DNA of 44,288 nt from an uncultured Rhodospirillales bacterium (GTDB lineage Bacteria > Pseudomonadota > Alphaproteobacteria > CACIAM-22H2), in assembly GCA_903860935.1 (NCBI GenBank), contig CAIOSQ010000392.1, positions 1 through 44,288 of the forward strand, given 5' to 3'. Below, one piece after another: positions 1 through 9,497 of this stretch. The notes under the pieces were generated by a model, which searched no databases, had not been told where the DNA came from, and saw only the letters and a list, made by a program, of their open reading frames with translations. The position numbers and the translations under genes are program-made. Numbering within the stretch: position 1 is the first letter of the stretch; each line of letters begins with the position of its first letter.

Positions 1-561
1 GCGACCGTCTCGGATATCGAACCCCGTGACCTGCACGCCCTCGATCAGGCGGGCGCCGCGCTGCCGCGCGCCCTTGGCGAGCGCCATGGTGACATCCGCC
101 GGATTGGCTTTCCCATCATGCGGCACCCAGATCGCGCCCTGCAGGTCGTCGGTGCGCAGCAGCGGCCAGCGCTCGCCCGCCTCCTGCGGCGAGATCAGAT
201 GCATCTCGACGCCAAACCCCCGCGCGAGCGCGACCTGGCGACGATAGGCGATCATCCGCTCCGGCGTGCGGGCGACGTTCACCGAGCCGCATTGTTTCCA
301 ACCCGTCGCGAGGCCGGTCTCCGCCTCGAGCGAGGCGTAGAGTTCGATCCCGTAACGGCTCATCCGCGTCATGTTGCGGTTCGGCCGCATCTGGCCGATC
401 AGCCCCGCTGAGTGCCATGTCGTTCCGCTCGTCAATGTCGCCTGCTCGAGCAGAACCACGTCGCTCCACCCGAGTTTCGCCAGATGGTACGCGAGGCTGC
501 AACCGGCGATGCCGCCACCGATGATGACGACCCGGGCCTGGGTCGGCAGTTGCACGCTCAT
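1..561 (-). CDS. FAD-dependent oxidoreductase, dimethylglycine/sarcosine dehydrogenase-like (3' end cut by window edge)
   Basis: The minus-strand frame opens at ATG 561 after an AAGGAA-type ribosome binding site and stays open to base 1, giving 187 N-terminal residues; the ORF track does not list it. The product begins with a dinucleotide-binding fold, VVIIGGGIAGCSLAYHLAKLG (GGGIAG at residues 15-20). It continues with TSGTTWHSAGL, which matches the segment of dimethylglycine and sarcosine dehydrogenases that carries the covalently flavinylated histidine. Family members oxidatively demethylate secondary or tertiary amines and often carry a C-terminal GcvT-like folate domain, which would lie outside the window. 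It starts 13 bases after the AEP permease gene and is probably the last known gene of that operon. Its place there suggests an N-alkylated aminophosphonate as substrate, but that is inference. Ordinary dimethylglycine or sarcosine catabolism is the alternative. Confidence 0.82.
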   Translation of the reverse strand, partial: MSVQLPTQARVVIIGGGIAGCSLAYHLAKLGWSDVVLLEQATLTSGTTWHSAGLIGQMRPNRNMTRMSRYGIELYASLEAETGLATGWKQCGSVNVARTPERMIAYRRQVALARGFGVEMHLISPQEAGERWPLLRTDDLQGAIWVPHDGKANPADVTMALAKGARQRGARLIEGVQVTGFDIRDGR

Positions 562-574
562 CGTCCCGTTCCTT

Positions 575-2281
575 TCACCGCGTGCGGCGCCGCCACGCGT
601 GCGTGGTCCGGGCCAGCAGCGTGTTGAGCGCGAGATGGACCAGCTTCACCACGGCGGACGTCGCCACGATCGTCATCGCCATCGCCGCGGCCGCGGCCGT
701 GAACCCCGCCTCGTCCATGTTCACGACCGTGATCGAGGCCAGCTTGCTGTTGGTCGAGTAGAGGAAGATCACCGCGGACACGGTCGTCATCGCGTTGACG
801 AAGAGGTAGACGAAGATGTCGAGGATGGCCGGCGAGCAGACGGGGATGGTGACCCGCCAGAGCGTCGTCCAGAACGGCACCTTGAGCGAGGCACCGACGG
901 ACTCGAACTCGGCATCCAGTTGTTTCAGCGCCGTCACCGCCGTCAGGTGGCTCACCGTGTAGAAATGCGCGACCGTGTTGATCACGAGGATCGCCATCGT
1001 CGCGTAGACGAAGCCGAGCGGGTTCCAGCGCGCATTGAAGAAGAAGATGTAGGCGAGCCCGAGCACCAGCCCCGGGACCGCGAGCGGAAGCATCGCCAGC
1101 AACTGGACGATCGCCCGCCCGGCGCCGAAGCCGCGGCTCTTCTCGATCAGATAGGCGCCGAGGAACACGACCGCCGTTCCGCATATCGCGGTCCAGGCAG
1201 CCAGTTCGAGCGAGTTGAAATAGGCGCTCCAGCCGGACGCGTCGAACTTGTCGAACTCGTAGTTGGCAAGGGTGAGCGTCAGGTTGTACGGCCAGAACTT
1301 GATCAGCGAGCCCCAGGCCGCGACGCCGAGAATGGTCAGCAGCAACGCCGCGATCGTCGTGCAGTAGACCAGGAGGATCCAGTCGCGCAGCGGGCTCGGA
1401 CGAGGTTCCAGGGGCACCGCGCGCGCCGACAGAACCGCGACCTGACGGCGCTGCACGATCCGGTCGGCGACGAACGCGAGCACCGCGGGCAGGAGCAGCA
1501 TCATGCCGACGACCGCGCCCATCTCGAAATTCTGCTGACCGACGACCTGCTTGTAGACGTCCGTGGCGAGGACGTTGAAGCGCCCGCCGATCACCTTGGC
1601 GATGCCGAAATCGGTGACCACCAGCGTGAAGACCACGAAGCTCGCGCTGATCACCCCGTATTTTGCGCCCGGCAGGGTCACCGTCAGGAACGTCCGCGTC
1701 CGCGACGCTCCCAGGGCCGATGCGGCCTCGTAGAGCCGCGCATCGGCCATCGCGAGCGCCGTCACCAGGATCATGAGCGCGTGCGGAAAGCAGTAGAAGA
1801 CCTGCGCGATCACGATGCCGAGCGGCCCGTAGATCGAATTGCCGAACAGCAGGGATTTCAGGAAGCCCTGGTTGCCGAACAGATAGATGAGCGCGATCGC
1901 GGCCAGCAGCGACGGCGCCAGGATCGGGATCAGGGCAAGCGCCTGGAACAGGCCCTTCCAGCGCATGCACGAGCGTGTCAGGGCATAGGCGTAGACAAAG
2001 GCGAGCGGGATGACGATCGCCGTCGTGACCAGCGCGATGGAGAGCGAATTCCAGAACGAGGCCAGAAGCGAGGGCGTCGAGACATAGCGCGCGTAGTTCG
2101 CGAGCCCGACGAAATTGCCGTTGAAGTCCTGGAAGCTTTTCGACAGCAGCGACCAGAGCGGCAGCGCGACCGTCGCCACGAGCCAAAGCCCGAGCACGAC
2201 GAGCAGCACGCGCATCGCGATCTCGTCGCGCGCCGGCCGCAGCCGCGCGCTGCCCGGACCCGGGACGGCCGCGCGCGCCAT
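575..2281 (-). CDS. phnU: AEP-type ABC transporter permease, two permease modules in one chain
   Basis: This 568-residue inner-membrane protein contains two consecutive binding-protein-dependent permease modules. Each has its own ATPase-docking EAA loop: the first is EAASALGASRTRTFLTVTLPG near residues 185-205, and the second is the FESVGASLKVPFWTTLWRVTIP segment near residue 450. About a dozen hydrophobic segments are visible. The layout is that of FbpB-like permeases and of the single-chain permease of 2-aminoethylphosphonate importers (PhnU2/AepW type). The start at 2281 is chosen because ATG overlaps the stop of the ATPase gene as TGATG, which implies translational coupling. An internal ATG at residue 23 is possible. 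An iron or other ABC importer would look similar; the AEP assignment rests mainly on the phnWAY neighbours. Confidence 0.85.
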   Translation of the reverse strand: MARAAVPGPGSARLRPARDEIAMRVLLVVLGLWLVATVALPLWSLLSKSFQDFNGNFVGLANYARYVSTPSLLASFWNSLSIALVTTAIVIPLAFVYAYALTRSCMRWKGLFQALALIPILAPSLLAAIALIYLFGNQGFLKSLLFGNSIYGPLGIVIAQVFYCFPHALMILVTALAMADARLYEAASALGASRTRTFLTVTLPGAKYGVISASFVVFTLVVTDFGIAKVIGGRFNVLATDVYKQVVGQQNFEMGAVVGMMLLLPAVLAFVADRIVQRRQVAVLSARAVPLEPRPSPLRDWILLVYCTTIAALLLTILGVAAWGSLIKFWPYNLTLTLANYEFDKFDASGWSAYFNSLELAAWTAICGTAVVFLGAYLIEKSRGFGAGRAIVQLLAMLPLAVPGLVLGLAYIFFFNARWNPLGFVYATMAILVINTVAHFYTVSHLTAVTALKQLDAEFESVGASLKVPFWTTLWRVTIPVCSPAILDIFVYLFVNAMTTVSAVIFLYSTNSKLASITVVNMDEAGFTAAAAAMAMTIVATSAVVKLVHLALNTLLARTTHAWRRRTR

Positions 2282-3372
2282 CAGCCGCGCGTATAGACCA
2301 CGAGGCGATCGGCGGGCAGCGCGACGCTCAGGCGCTGGCCCGGCGCGAGGCCGAGATCGTGGATCAGGTTGGAGGAGAAATCGCCCGAGAGGCGTTGCCC
2401 GCCGCCTGGCGCGACGGCCAACCCGGCACGGCAGAAGGCGCCGAGAAACTCCATGTCGGTGATCTCGACCTCGAGCACGTTCGCGTCGCCGGGCACGACG
2501 CCACGTACCCGGACATCCTCGGGCCGCAGGCAGACCTGGACCTCGTGGCCCACGGCGATCGTCCCCGTGTCGCAGGCGATCGCACGCCCGTCGAGCATGA
2601 CACGCCCCGGTGCATCGACCTTGCCCGCAAGGAAATTCATGGTCCCGACGAAATCGGCGACGAAAGGCGTCGCGGGCCGCATATAGATGTCCCGCGGCGT
2701 GCCGACCTGCTCGATCGAGCCGTGGTTCATCACCACGATCCGGTCGGCCATGGTCAGGGCCTCTTCCTGGTCATGCGTGACCATGATCGTCGTGATGCCG
2801 AGGCGTCGCTGCAGCCCCTTCACCTCGTGGCGCAGCCGCGCCCTGACCCGGGCATCCAGCGCCGAAAGCGGTTCATCGAGCAGCAACAGGCCGGGAGAGG
2901 TCGCCAGCGCGCGAGCAAGCGCCACACGCTGCTGCTGACCGCCCGACAATTGGGATGGGTATTTGCGTCCGGAATCCGGAAGCCCGACGAGGTCGAGCAA
3001 TTCGGCGACGCGCGCGTCGATCGCCGCCCGCCCCTGGCCGCGGCTGCGCAAGCCGTAGCCGACATTGTCGCGGACCGTCAGATTGGGAAACAGGGCGTAG
3101 GACTGGAAGACGATCCCGAAATCGCGCTCCGCCGGCGGGAGGGACGAGATGTCTCGCCCGGCCTGCCAGATCCGTCCCTCGCTCTGCGCGTCGAGACCCG
3201 CGATCGCCCGCAGAAGCGTCGTCTTCCCGCAGCCGGACGGGCCAAGAAAGCACACGAATTCGCGGGGTCTGATCTCCAGGTCGACACGATCCAGCGCGGT
3301 GAAACTGCCAAATCGCTTCGTCAGCCCCTCGATCCGCAGGAAGGCGCTCGCGCCAGGGTCGGTCGATATCAT
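2281..3372 (-). CDS. phnT: AEP-type ABC transporter ATP-binding protein
   Basis: A 363-residue ABC ATPase that powers the adjoining permease from the cytoplasmic side. Visible motifs are Walker [19 protein letters not shown]-loop region [18 protein letters not shown], signature [15 protein letters not shown], Walker [13 protein letters not shown] and the switch histidine in [16 protein letters not shown]-type C-terminal region of about 120 residues follows, as in spermidine/iron/phosphonate-type importers. The ORF track extends the frame to 3546, but the extra 58 residues are low-complexity and cross the intercistronic hairpin. I therefore take ATG 3372 ([22 protein letters not shown]), where the conserved ABC fold begins. 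The stop overlaps the permease start. AEP specificity comes from context. Confidence 0.88.
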   Translation of the reverse strand: MISTDPGASAFLRIEGLTKRFGSFTALDRVDLEIRPREFVCFLGPSGCGKTTLLRAIAGLDAQSEGRIWQAGRDISSLPPAERDFGIVFQSYALFPNLTVRDNVGYGLRSRGQGRAAIDARVAELLDLVGLPDSGRKYPSQLSGGQQQRVALARALATSPGLLLLDEPLSALDARVRARLRHEVKGLQRRLGITTIMVTHDQEEALTMADRIVVMNHGSIEQVGTPRDIYMRPATPFVADFVGTMNFLAGKVDAPGRVMLDGRAIACDTGTIAVGHEVQVCLRPEDVRVRGVVPGDANVLEVEITDMEFLGAFCRAGLAVAPGGGQRLSGDFSSNLIHDLGLAPGQRLSVALPADRLVVYTRG

Positions 3373-3421
3373 GGGGCAGAGGGCGTCATGTGGTTCCGAA
3401 ACCTCGGCGGATCGGCGGCGA

Positions 3422-3453
3422 GCCGCCCCGGAAGACGGATCTTCCGGGGCGGC
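3422..3453 (-). terminator. Intercistronic stem-loop between phnS and phnT
   Basis: A perfect 14-bp inverted repeat, GCCGCCCCGGAAGA / TCTTCCGGGGCGGC, encloses a 4-base loop. It lies between the stop of the binding-protein gene and the start of the ATPase gene. No T-tract follows on the minus strand. A partial attenuator or a 3' mRNA-stabilising hairpin that keeps binding-protein transcript in excess is therefore more likely than a full terminator. Confidence 0.7.
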
Positions 3454-3466
3454 CGCCTGTCGCTGA

Positions 3467-4492
3467 TCAGCGCGGTGCCGACTTGCCGTCGTAGCGCTTT
3501 GTCCACTCGGCGAGGATCCGGTCGCGGTTCTCCGACATCCATGCAAGATCGAGCGGCAGCATCGAGGGCTCGGCGTTGGCCGGATAGTTCGGCGGCGCGA
3601 CGTTGAGGCCCGGGGTCGCGACGATCGCGTAATACTTGCCGTAGAGCTCGTTGGCCTTGCGCGAGACAGCGAAATCCGCGACGCGCTGGGCTGCGGCGAG
3701 GTTCTTGGTGCCCTTGACGATCGCCGTCGCTTCCATGTCCCAGCCGGAGCCTTCCTTCGGGATCACGAGGTCGATCGGCGCGCCCTTGGTCTTCTCGCTG
3801 GCGCCACGCATGTCGAAGCCGATGCCGACCATGCGCTCCCCACGCGCCGCCTGGACGCAAGGGGCCGAGCCCGAATGCGTGTAGACGGCGACGTTGTCAT
3901 GGAGCTTGTCCATGAAGCTCCATGCGCCCTGCTCGCCCATCGCCTTGATCCATCCGGCGATCGCGAGGAAGCCCGTGCCCGACGACGACGGGTTCGGCAT
4001 CACGATCTGGCCCTTGAACTTCGGATCCGTCAGATCCATCCATGACGCCGGCATAGGCGCGGCCGCCTTCTTCTGCTCGACCGTGTTCACGCACACGACC
4101 GCAAGCCACGCATCCATGCCCGTCCAGGCCATCGGGTTGGCGCTCGAGCGGAAGGCCGGCTTGAGCTGGTCGGCGCCCTTGGGCGTATACGGATGGACGA
4201 GGCCAGCCTTGTCGAACGCGATGATGCTGGTCACCGCCAGACCCCAGACCACATCGGCGCGGGGATTGTCCTTCTCGGCGAGGAAGCGCGACGTGATCAC
4301 GCCCGTCGATTCGCGCACCCACTGGATATCGATATCGGGGTTCTCGCTCTCGAACGCCTGCTTGTACGGCTGCAACTGGTCGCTCTCGAGGGCGGTATAG
4401 ACCGTCACTCTCGTCTTCTGCTGCGCATCCGCCGCGCCCCATGCGAGCGTCATCGCCAACGCCGCGCCAGCCATCAGAAATCGCTTGAGCAT
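3467..4492 (-). CDS. phnS: AEP-type ABC transporter periplasmic binding protein
   Basis: A 341-residue periplasmic binding protein of the Fe3+/AEP (extracellular solute-binding family 1) type. The mature part starts after a signal peptide, [25 protein letters not shown], and continues [19 protein letters not shown], typical for the PhnS2/AepX-FbpA fold. I start at ATG 4492 because it follows a strong AGGAGG site and directly gives the signal peptide; the longer track ORF adds 51 implausible residues. It presents AEP to the double-module permease. It sits between phnY and the ATPase gene, with hairpins on both sides that could set its expression apart from its neighbours. Iron-binding relatives cannot be excluded from sequence alone. 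Confidence 0.87.
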   Translation of the reverse strand: MLKRFLMAGAALAMTLAWGAADAQQKTRVTVYTALESDQLQPYKQAFESENPDIDIQWVRESTGVITSRFLAEKDNPRADVVWGLAVTSIIAFDKAGLVHPYTPKGADQLKPAFRSSANPMAWTGMDAWLAVVCVNTVEQKKAAAPMPASWMDLTDPKFKGQIVMPNPSSSGTGFLAIAGWIKAMGEQGAWSFMDKLHDNVAVYTHSGSAPCVQAARGERMVGIGFDMRGASEKTKGAPIDLVIPKEGSGWDMEATAIVKGTKNLAAAQRVADFAVSRKANELYGKYYAIVATPGLNVAPPNYPANAEPSMLPLDLAWMSENRDRILAEWTKRYDGKSAPR

Positions 4493-4555
4493 CGACCCCT
4501 CCTGTTCATCTGTGCCTCCCGCCTCCGTGAGCGGATCGTGGGAGTTCTGCACGAT

Positions 4556-4566
4556 TTGTATGACAA
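4556..4566. promoter_or_regulatory. Short inverted repeat TTGTatgACAA upstream of phnS
   Basis: TTGT and ACAA half-sites are separated by three bases in the only AT-rich patch between phnY and phnS. The position fits an operator or promoter element for phnS, and the shape resembles GntR-type operators. No GntR gene is visible in the window and the repeat is short. Confidence 0.25.
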
Positions 4567-4576
4567 CAAGGTGACG

Positions 4577-4602
4577 GGCGGAAGCCCGCCGCGCCTTCCG
4601 CC
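4577..4602 (-). terminator. Stem-loop after phnY
   Basis: The inverted repeat GGCGGAAG / CTTCCGCC has a 10-base GC-rich loop and lies just downstream of the phnY stop on the minus strand. The following minus-strand sequence (CACCTTGTTGTC) is only mildly T-rich. It may end or attenuate the phnWAY transcript before phnS, or act as a processing site. Confidence 0.45.
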
Positions 4603-4610
4603 TTCGTCCC

Positions 4611-6071
4611 TCACCCCGGCCAGGGCAGGGAGTAGGTCCGGACATTGGTGAAGCTCTTCATCGCCTCGACGACACCCTCCTTGTACCCGTTGCCCGAATC
4701 CTTGATGCCGCCGAACGGCGACATCTCGATGCGGTACCCGGGAACCTCCCAGATGTTCACCGTCCCGACATTCAACTCGTTGACGAAACGAGTGATGAGA
4801 TCGAGCCGATTCGTGCAGACCCCGGACGACAGACCGAACGCGGTCGAGTTGGACACCCGGATCGCATCGTCGACGTCCTTGACCCGGATGATCGGGATCG
4901 CCGGCCCGAACGTCTCCTCGCGCACCAGGTCGCAGTCGAAGGGCACCCGGTCGACCACCGTCGGCGGAAACACCGCGCCGCGACGGTCGTTGCCATGCAG
5001 CAGATGCGCGCCCTTGGAGACGGCATCCTCGACGCGACGCTGGAAAAGGATCGCGGATTTCTCGTTGATCACCGTCCCGACGTCGGTCGCCGGATCGCGC
5101 GGATCGCCCGCCTTAAGCTTGCGCGCCTTCTCGACCACCAGCGCGGCGAAGGCGTCGGCCACCGTCTCGACGACCAGGATCCGCTTCACGGCCGTGCAGC
5201 GCTGCCCGGAATTCTTGGTCGCTCCGGCGACCGCCAGTTCGGCGGCCTTGTCGAGGTCCGCATCGTCGAGCACGATCAGCGGATCGTTGCCGCCGAGTTC
5301 GAGCACCGTACGCTTGTAGCCCGCACGTTCTGCGATCAACTTGCCGACGGGTACGGAGCCGGTGAAGGTGACCAGGTCGATCATCGGATTGACGATCAGT
5401 TCATCGGTGAACGGCCCCGGCAGCCCGGTGACGACCGACAGCATCTCTGGCGGCAACCCCGCCTCGTAGAGGATATCGGCGAGCGCGAGCGCCGTCAGCG
5501 GCGTGAGCTCGGTCGGCTTGAGGACGACCCTGTTGTTCGTCGCGATGGCCGGCGCGATCTTGTGCGCCGGCATGTTCAGCGGGTGGTTGAAGGGCGTGAT
5601 CGCGCTGATGCAGCCAAGCAGCGGCGTACGCATGGTGTAGATACGACGCGCCTTGCCGTGGGGCGTGATATCGCAGCTGAAAATCTCGCCGTCGTCCTTG
5701 ATCGCCAATTGCCCGGCGAGGCTGAAGACGTCGTAGGCGCGTCCCACCTCGTAGAGCGAATCCTTCATGCACAGCCCGGCCTCGGCGGTGATCAGTTCCG
5801 CGATCTCCTGCCGCTTCGCGGACAGCTTCTCGGCCGCCGTCATCAAGATGCGCTGGCGTTCGTACCGCGTCAGCTTCGACCGGTAGCCATGGCCGATCGC
5901 AAGCGCCTCGCGCACATGCTCGGGCCGGCCTGCCGGCACGGTCCCGACGAGCCGGCCGGTATATGGATCGCGGACCTCGATCGTCTCGTCGCAGGACACC
6001 TTGCGGCCGGCGATGCGCATCGCCTCGTGGCGAACGGGTGCGTCGGTCACGGCGGCGGTGGAACTGGTCAT
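4611..6071 (-). CDS. phnY: Phosphonoacetaldehyde dehydrogenase
   Basis: A 486-residue NAD(P)-dependent aldehyde dehydrogenase, matching the length of the characterised phosphonoacetaldehyde dehydrogenases. It has the cofactor loop [18 protein letters not shown], the general-base glutamate in [18 protein letters not shown] and the catalytic cysteine in [12 protein letters not shown]. The predicted reaction is phosphonoacetaldehyde to phosphonoacetate in the cytoplasm. The start codon overlaps the phnA stop as ATGA, so the two are translationally coupled, and phnW precedes them. This W-A-Y set is the known hydrolytic route for AEP that avoids phosphonatase (PhnX), which is absent here. A different aldehyde substrate is possible in principle, but the neighbours make that unlikely. 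Confidence 0.92.
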   Translation of the reverse strand: MTSSTAAVTDAPVRHEAMRIAGRKVSCDETIEVRDPYTGRLVGTVPAGRPEHVREALAIGHGYRSKLTRYERQRILMTAAEKLSAKRQEIAELITAEAGLCMKDSLYEVGRAYDVFSLAGQLAIKDDGEIFSCDITPHGKARRIYTMRTPLLGCISAITPFNHPLNMPAHKIAPAIATNNRVVLKPTELTPLTALALADILYEAGLPPEMLSVVTGLPGPFTDELIVNPMIDLVTFTGSVPVGKLIAERAGYKRTVLELGGNDPLIVLDDADLDKAAELAVAGATKNSGQRCTAVKRILVVETVADAFAALVVEKARKLKAGDPRDPATDVGTVINEKSAILFQRRVEDAVSKGAHLLHGNDRRGAVFPPTVVDRVPFDCDLVREETFGPAIPIIRVKDVDDAIRVSNSTAFGLSSGVCTNRLDLITRFVNELNVGTVNIWEVPGYRIEMSPFGGIKDSGNGYKEGVVEAMKSFTNVRTYSLPWPG

Positions 6072-7315
6072 GCGGCGATCCTTTCCGCGATGCGGTTCAT
6101 GACGAGGTCGAAGACGTCGAAATTGCGGTAGCGGCGCCCGGGTTCGAGGGCGATGCGGCGATTGAAGACCAGCGGCACGCCCTGTTCCGAGATGCCCCCA
6201 TGCGAGCGCAGAGGCTCCTTGAGCCCGGAGAGGTCATGCCGCGACAGGCTGGTGCCGATCACCTTGTGCCGGCTCGAGACGACGACGATATCGCCCATGC
6301 GATCCTCGGGCAGTTCGAAACGCCGGCACGCGGCGGCGCGATCGAGCGCCACCTCGATGCCGGGCAGCGCGGCGAGCCGCGCCAGGACGGCCGCGATGTC
6401 CACACCCTCCGGGAGATACGCCGTCGCGAAGGATCCGAGCGCGCCGTGATGGACGACATAGGGATCGGTGATCGGCAGGATCACGCGCGCGGCGCCTGCG
6501 CCAAGCCAGCCATCGAGCACGTCCTGCAGGAAGACGATGTCCGGCCGCGCCGCCGTGTCGTGCTTCGCGTTCATGCCGTGATCCGCCGTCAGCCCGATGA
6601 CGCATCCCAGCGCGTCGAGCCTCGCGAGATAGGAATCCATCATCGCGTAGAAGCTGTTGGCGACCGGCGTCCCTGGCGCATGCTTGTGCTGTATGTAATC
6701 GGTGGTCGACAGGTACAGGATGTCCGGGCGCCAGGATTCCATCAGGCGGACACCGGCGGCGAAGACGAATTCGCTCAACCCGGCCGAATAGACGTCCGGA
6801 ACCGGCAGACCGACGAGGCGGAGAACGTCGTCGATCCCGTTGCGCTCCACGGTCGCCTGATCGGCCTTCTCGGAGGAGAAGCTGCACGCACGCCCGGGCC
6901 CGAGATCGAGCCCCTTGCCCAGCAGCCCGCGCAGCTTGTCCTTCGCGGTGACGACGGCGATACGCGATCCCGCGGACTGGGCCGCGCGGAAGATCGTGTC
7001 GACCCGCAAGAAACGCGGATCGTTCATCATCACCTCGGTTCCGCTCTCGCGGTCGAAGAAGTAGTTGCCGCAGATGCCGTGCACGGCGGGCGAAACGCCG
7101 GTGACGATCGACAGGTTGTTGGGATTGGTGAAGGTCGGCACCACGCAGTCGCCCACGATCGCCGTGCCCTCGCGCAGCACGCGCGCGAAGAACGGCGCCA
7201 TGCCGGCCTCGACCGCCGCCTCGATGTAGCCGGGCTCTGAGCCATCGACGCAGACGACGACGACCGGCGCCGACGGAGCCGCATAGGCGCGGCCATTGAC
7301 GGAGAAACTCGCCAT
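6068..7315 (-). CDS. phnA: Phosphonoacetate hydrolase
   Basis: A 415-residue alkaline-phosphatase-superfamily enzyme that cleaves the C-P bond of phosphonoacetate to acetate and phosphate. Metal-binding and nucleophile segments are recognisable: [13 protein letters not shown] near the N-terminus, the threonine nucleophile region [24 protein letters not shown], and [14 protein letters not shown] 7315 is chosen over the longer track start because a GGGAGG site precedes it and the conserved fold begins there. It is the middle gene of phnW-phnA-phnY, 16 bases after phnW and overlapping phnY. This is PhnA the hydrolase, not the unrelated PhnA zinc-ribbon family. Nucleotide pyrophosphatases share the fold but not this context. 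Confidence 0.93.
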   Translation of the reverse strand: MASFSVNGRAYAAPSAPVVVVCVDGSEPGYIEAAVEAGMAPFFARVLREGTAIVGDCVVPTFTNPNNLSIVTGVSPAVHGICGNYFFDRESGTEVMMNDPRFLRVDTIFRAAQSAGSRIAVVTAKDKLRGLLGKGLDLGPGRACSFSSEKADQATVERNGIDDVLRLVGLPVPDVYSAGLSEFVFAAGVRLMESWRPDILYLSTTDYIQHKHAPGTPVANSFYAMMDSYLARLDALGCVIGLTADHGMNAKHDTAARPDIVFLQDVLDGWLGAGAARVILPITDPYVVHHGALGSFATAYLPEGVDIAAVLARLAALPGIEVALDRAAACRRFELPEDRMGDIVVVSSRHKVIGTSLSRHDLSGLKEPLRSHGGISEQGVPLVFNRRIALEPGRRYRNFDVFDLVMNRIAERIAA

Positions 7316-7331
7316 CGATACCTCCCGGCGC

Positions 7332-8471
7332 TCAGGCTGCGGCCGGCGCGCCGTCGGCGACACCGAGTTCCGTCAGCATCTCGCGGATCGCGCCGAGCGC
7401 GCCGCGCATGTGGCTTGCGTCGAGCCGTCCGATGCAACCGATGCGGAAGGACTCGGCAACCGTCAGTTTGCCGGGATAGATCACGTAGCCGCGATCCTTG
7501 AGCCCGTCGTAGAAGCGCTGGAAGTCGAAGCGCGGATCGGCGGGCATGCGGAACGTCACGATGATCGGCGCCTGGAGAGCGTCGGGCAGCAAGGTACGGA
7601 AGCCCATGCCCCGCATGCCCTCGATCAGGACACGGCAATTCTCCGCGTAACGGGCGTGACGCCCTTCCCGAGCGCCCGCCGCCTCGTATTCATGGATCGC
7701 CTGGTGCAGCGCAACGATCACCTGGATCGGCGGCGTGAAGCGCCACTGCCCCGTCTTCTCCATGACCTGCCACTGGTCGAGCAGATCGAGGACGAGCGTC
7801 GTCGCGTTGCCCTTCGTGCGCAGCAGCGCATCCTTTCGGCAGACCACGAACCCCATGCCCGGAACGCCCTCGAGGCATTTGTTGGAAGACGCCGCGAGCG
7901 CGTCATACTGGACCTCACGCGCATCGATCGGCAGAGCGCCGAAGGCGCTCATCGAGTCGACAAGCAGGCGGCGGCCGGACGCGGCGACGATGCGCGCGAT
8001 CTCGGCGATCGGGTTCGCAATACCGCTCGTCGTCTCGCAATGCACGGCGAAGACATGCGTGATCCCCGCATCCGCGGCCAACGCCGCACCCAGCACCGCA
8101 AGATCGGGTGGCGTGTCCTCGGCCGTCTCGAGCACGCGGACGGCGCGCCCGGCGATCTCGCAGATCTTCTGGGCGCGCTTGCCATAGGCGCCGTTGACGA
8201 GCAGCAGAACCTTGCCGTCACGAGGCACGAAACTGGTCAGCATCGCCTCGACGGCAAAGGTCCCGCTGCCCTGCATCCCGACGGTCGCATGCGTGCCCGT
8301 GCCACCCGCGATCTCCGTAATCTTGTCGAGCACCTCGCGATTGAACCGCACGAAGGTGGCGTCGCGCGACCCCCAGTCATGGACCATGGCCCGCTTGACG
8401 CTCGCCGACGTCGTCAGCGGGCCTGGCGTGAGCAGGAAGGGATCTCCGGTCTCGGAATGCGCTTTCGTCAT
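7332..8471 (-). CDS. phnW: 2-aminoethylphosphonate--pyruvate transaminase
   Basis: A 379-residue class V aminotransferase that moves the amino group of AEP to pyruvate, giving phosphonoacetaldehyde and alanine. The protein opens with DPFLLTPGPLTTSASVK, has LLVDSMSAFGALPID before the PLP-binding lysine in AASSNKCLEGVPGMGF, and matches PhnW length. ATG 8471 follows an AGGAG site. The track reports a 1327-residue ORF from 11315, but everything beyond 8471 is antisense to the LysR and transporter genes. It is the first gene of the catabolic operon, divergent from the LysR regulator, which probably controls it. Serine-glyoxylate and other class V aminotransferases are relatives; phnA and phnY next to it decide the call. 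Confidence 0.94.
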   Translation of the reverse strand: MTKAHSETGDPFLLTPGPLTTSASVKRAMVHDWGSRDATFVRFNREVLDKITEIAGGTGTHATVGMQGSGTFAVEAMLTSFVPRDGKVLLLVNGAYGKRAQKICEIAGRAVRVLETAEDTPPDLAVLGAALAADAGITHVFAVHCETTSGIANPIAEIARIVAASGRRLLVDSMSAFGALPIDAREVQYDALAASSNKCLEGVPGMGFVVCRKDALLRTKGNATTLVLDLLDQWQVMEKTGQWRFTPPIQVIVALHQAIHEYEAAGAREGRHARYAENCRVLIEGMRGMGFRTLLPDALQAPIIVTFRMPADPRFDFQRFYDGLKDRGYVIYPGKLTVAESFRIGCIGRLDASHMRGALGAIREMLTELGVADGAPAAA

Positions 8472-8564
8472 CGGGTTCTCCTGAATCCGCCTGATCTTGA
8501 CCCTGTCGCGCCCCCTGCTCCAATACATAATTCGGATGCGATCCATAGACTGGAGCAATGCCAG
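8472..8564. promoter_or_regulatory. Divergent phnW / lysR control region
   Basis: This 93-base spacer separates the phnW start from the LysR start, the usual layout for a LysR-type regulator acting on its divergent target. It has a locally AT-rich core (CAATACATAATTCGG). A 5-bp inverted pair CTCCA/TGGAG spans this core. I see no convincing -35/-10 pair or T-N11-A operator, so the call rests on position. Confidence 0.5.
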
Positions 8565-9446
8565 ATGAACGCCGTCCAACTGCGCGCCTTCCATCTCGTC
8601 GCCCGCGAGCGAGGCTTCACCCGGGCCGCCGCCGCCGCGATGATCAGTCAGCCCACGCTGTCCAGCCATGTCGCGGCGCTGGAGCGCAGCTATGCCGTGC
8701 GGCTCGTCGAACGGCGCGCGCGTGGCATCGTGCTGACCCCGCTGGGGCGCGACCTGTTCGATGTCACGACGCGGCTGTTCGAGACCGAGGACGAGGCGCG
8801 GGCGCTGCTGAGCGGCACCAAGGCGCTGCGGCGCGGTCATCTGAGGGTCGCCGCCGACAACGCCTATCACGCGGTGCCGATCCTCGCCGAGTTGCGTCGT
8901 GACCATCCCGGGCTGACCTTTCGACTGTCGATCGGCAATTCCGCCGACGTCCTCCAGCAGGTCCTGGCGGGCGATGCCGACGTCGCGGTGACCGCCAAGA
9001 TCGGTTCCGACCCGCGCATCCACGCGGTTGAAATGAAGCGCGACCGCCTGATCCTCTTCGGGCCGCGCGGCAACCGTCTCGCCGCGCGCGGCCGCGTGCG
9101 GATCGCCGACCTCGCCGGACAACCCGTGGTCCTGCGCGAACCAGGCTCGTTCACCCGTGAGGTCTTCGAGGGGGCGATCGCCGCTGCGGGGATCCGGCTC
9201 GGCCCGGTGACCGAGGTGCAGACGCGCGAGGGCGTGCGCGAGACCGTCGCCGCCGGGTTCGGACTGGGCGCGGTGTTCGAGAGCGAGTTCCGCGCCGAGC
9301 GGCGTTTTCACGCATGCGCGATCGTCGATGCCGACCTCGCAGTGGGCGAGTATGCGGCGTGCCTCGCCGCACGGCGCGACACCGCGCTGGTCGCGGCCTT
9401 CATGGCGCGCGCGGCCTCGCTGAAATTGGATGTCATGAAACCGTAA
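8565..9446 (+). CDS. LysR-family regulator, probable activator of the phn operon
   Basis: A 293-residue LysR-type transcription factor. The N-terminal winged helix-turn-helix spans about residues 3-62 (AFHLVARERGFTRAAAAAMISQPTLSSHVAALE), followed by the linker helix and a two-lobed effector-binding domain starting near LRVAADNAYHAVP. ATG 8565 gives the standard LysR N-terminus (MNAVQLRAFHLV) and follows GGAG; the longer track ORF extends into phnW antisense. It is divergent from phnW, so AEP or a pathway intermediate is the likely co-inducer. In known AEP loci a LysR protein (AepR type) plays this role. The effector identity is inferred. Confidence 0.88.
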   Translation: MNAVQLRAFHLVARERGFTRAAAAAMISQPTLSSHVAALERSYAVRLVERRARGIVLTPLGRDLFDVTTRLFETEDEARALLSGTKALRRGHLRVAADNAYHAVPILAELRRDHPGLTFRLSIGNSADVLQQVLAGDADVAVTAKIGSDPRIHAVEMKRDRLILFGPRGNRLAARGRVRIADLAGQPVVLREPGSFTREVFEGAIAAAGIRLGPVTEVQTREGVRETVAAGFGLGAVFESEFRAERRFHACAIVDADLAVGEYAACLAARRDTALVAAFMARAASLKLDVMKP

Positions 9447-9497
9447 TCTTTCTGGCGCGCCATCCAGCGCGCGCCGTATCATCGCGACCGGACAGCC

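Noticed and set aside
371-2296. 641-residue plus-strand ORF
   Set aside because: It is antisense of the AEP permease and shows the charged low-complexity composition typical of GC-rich shadow frames.
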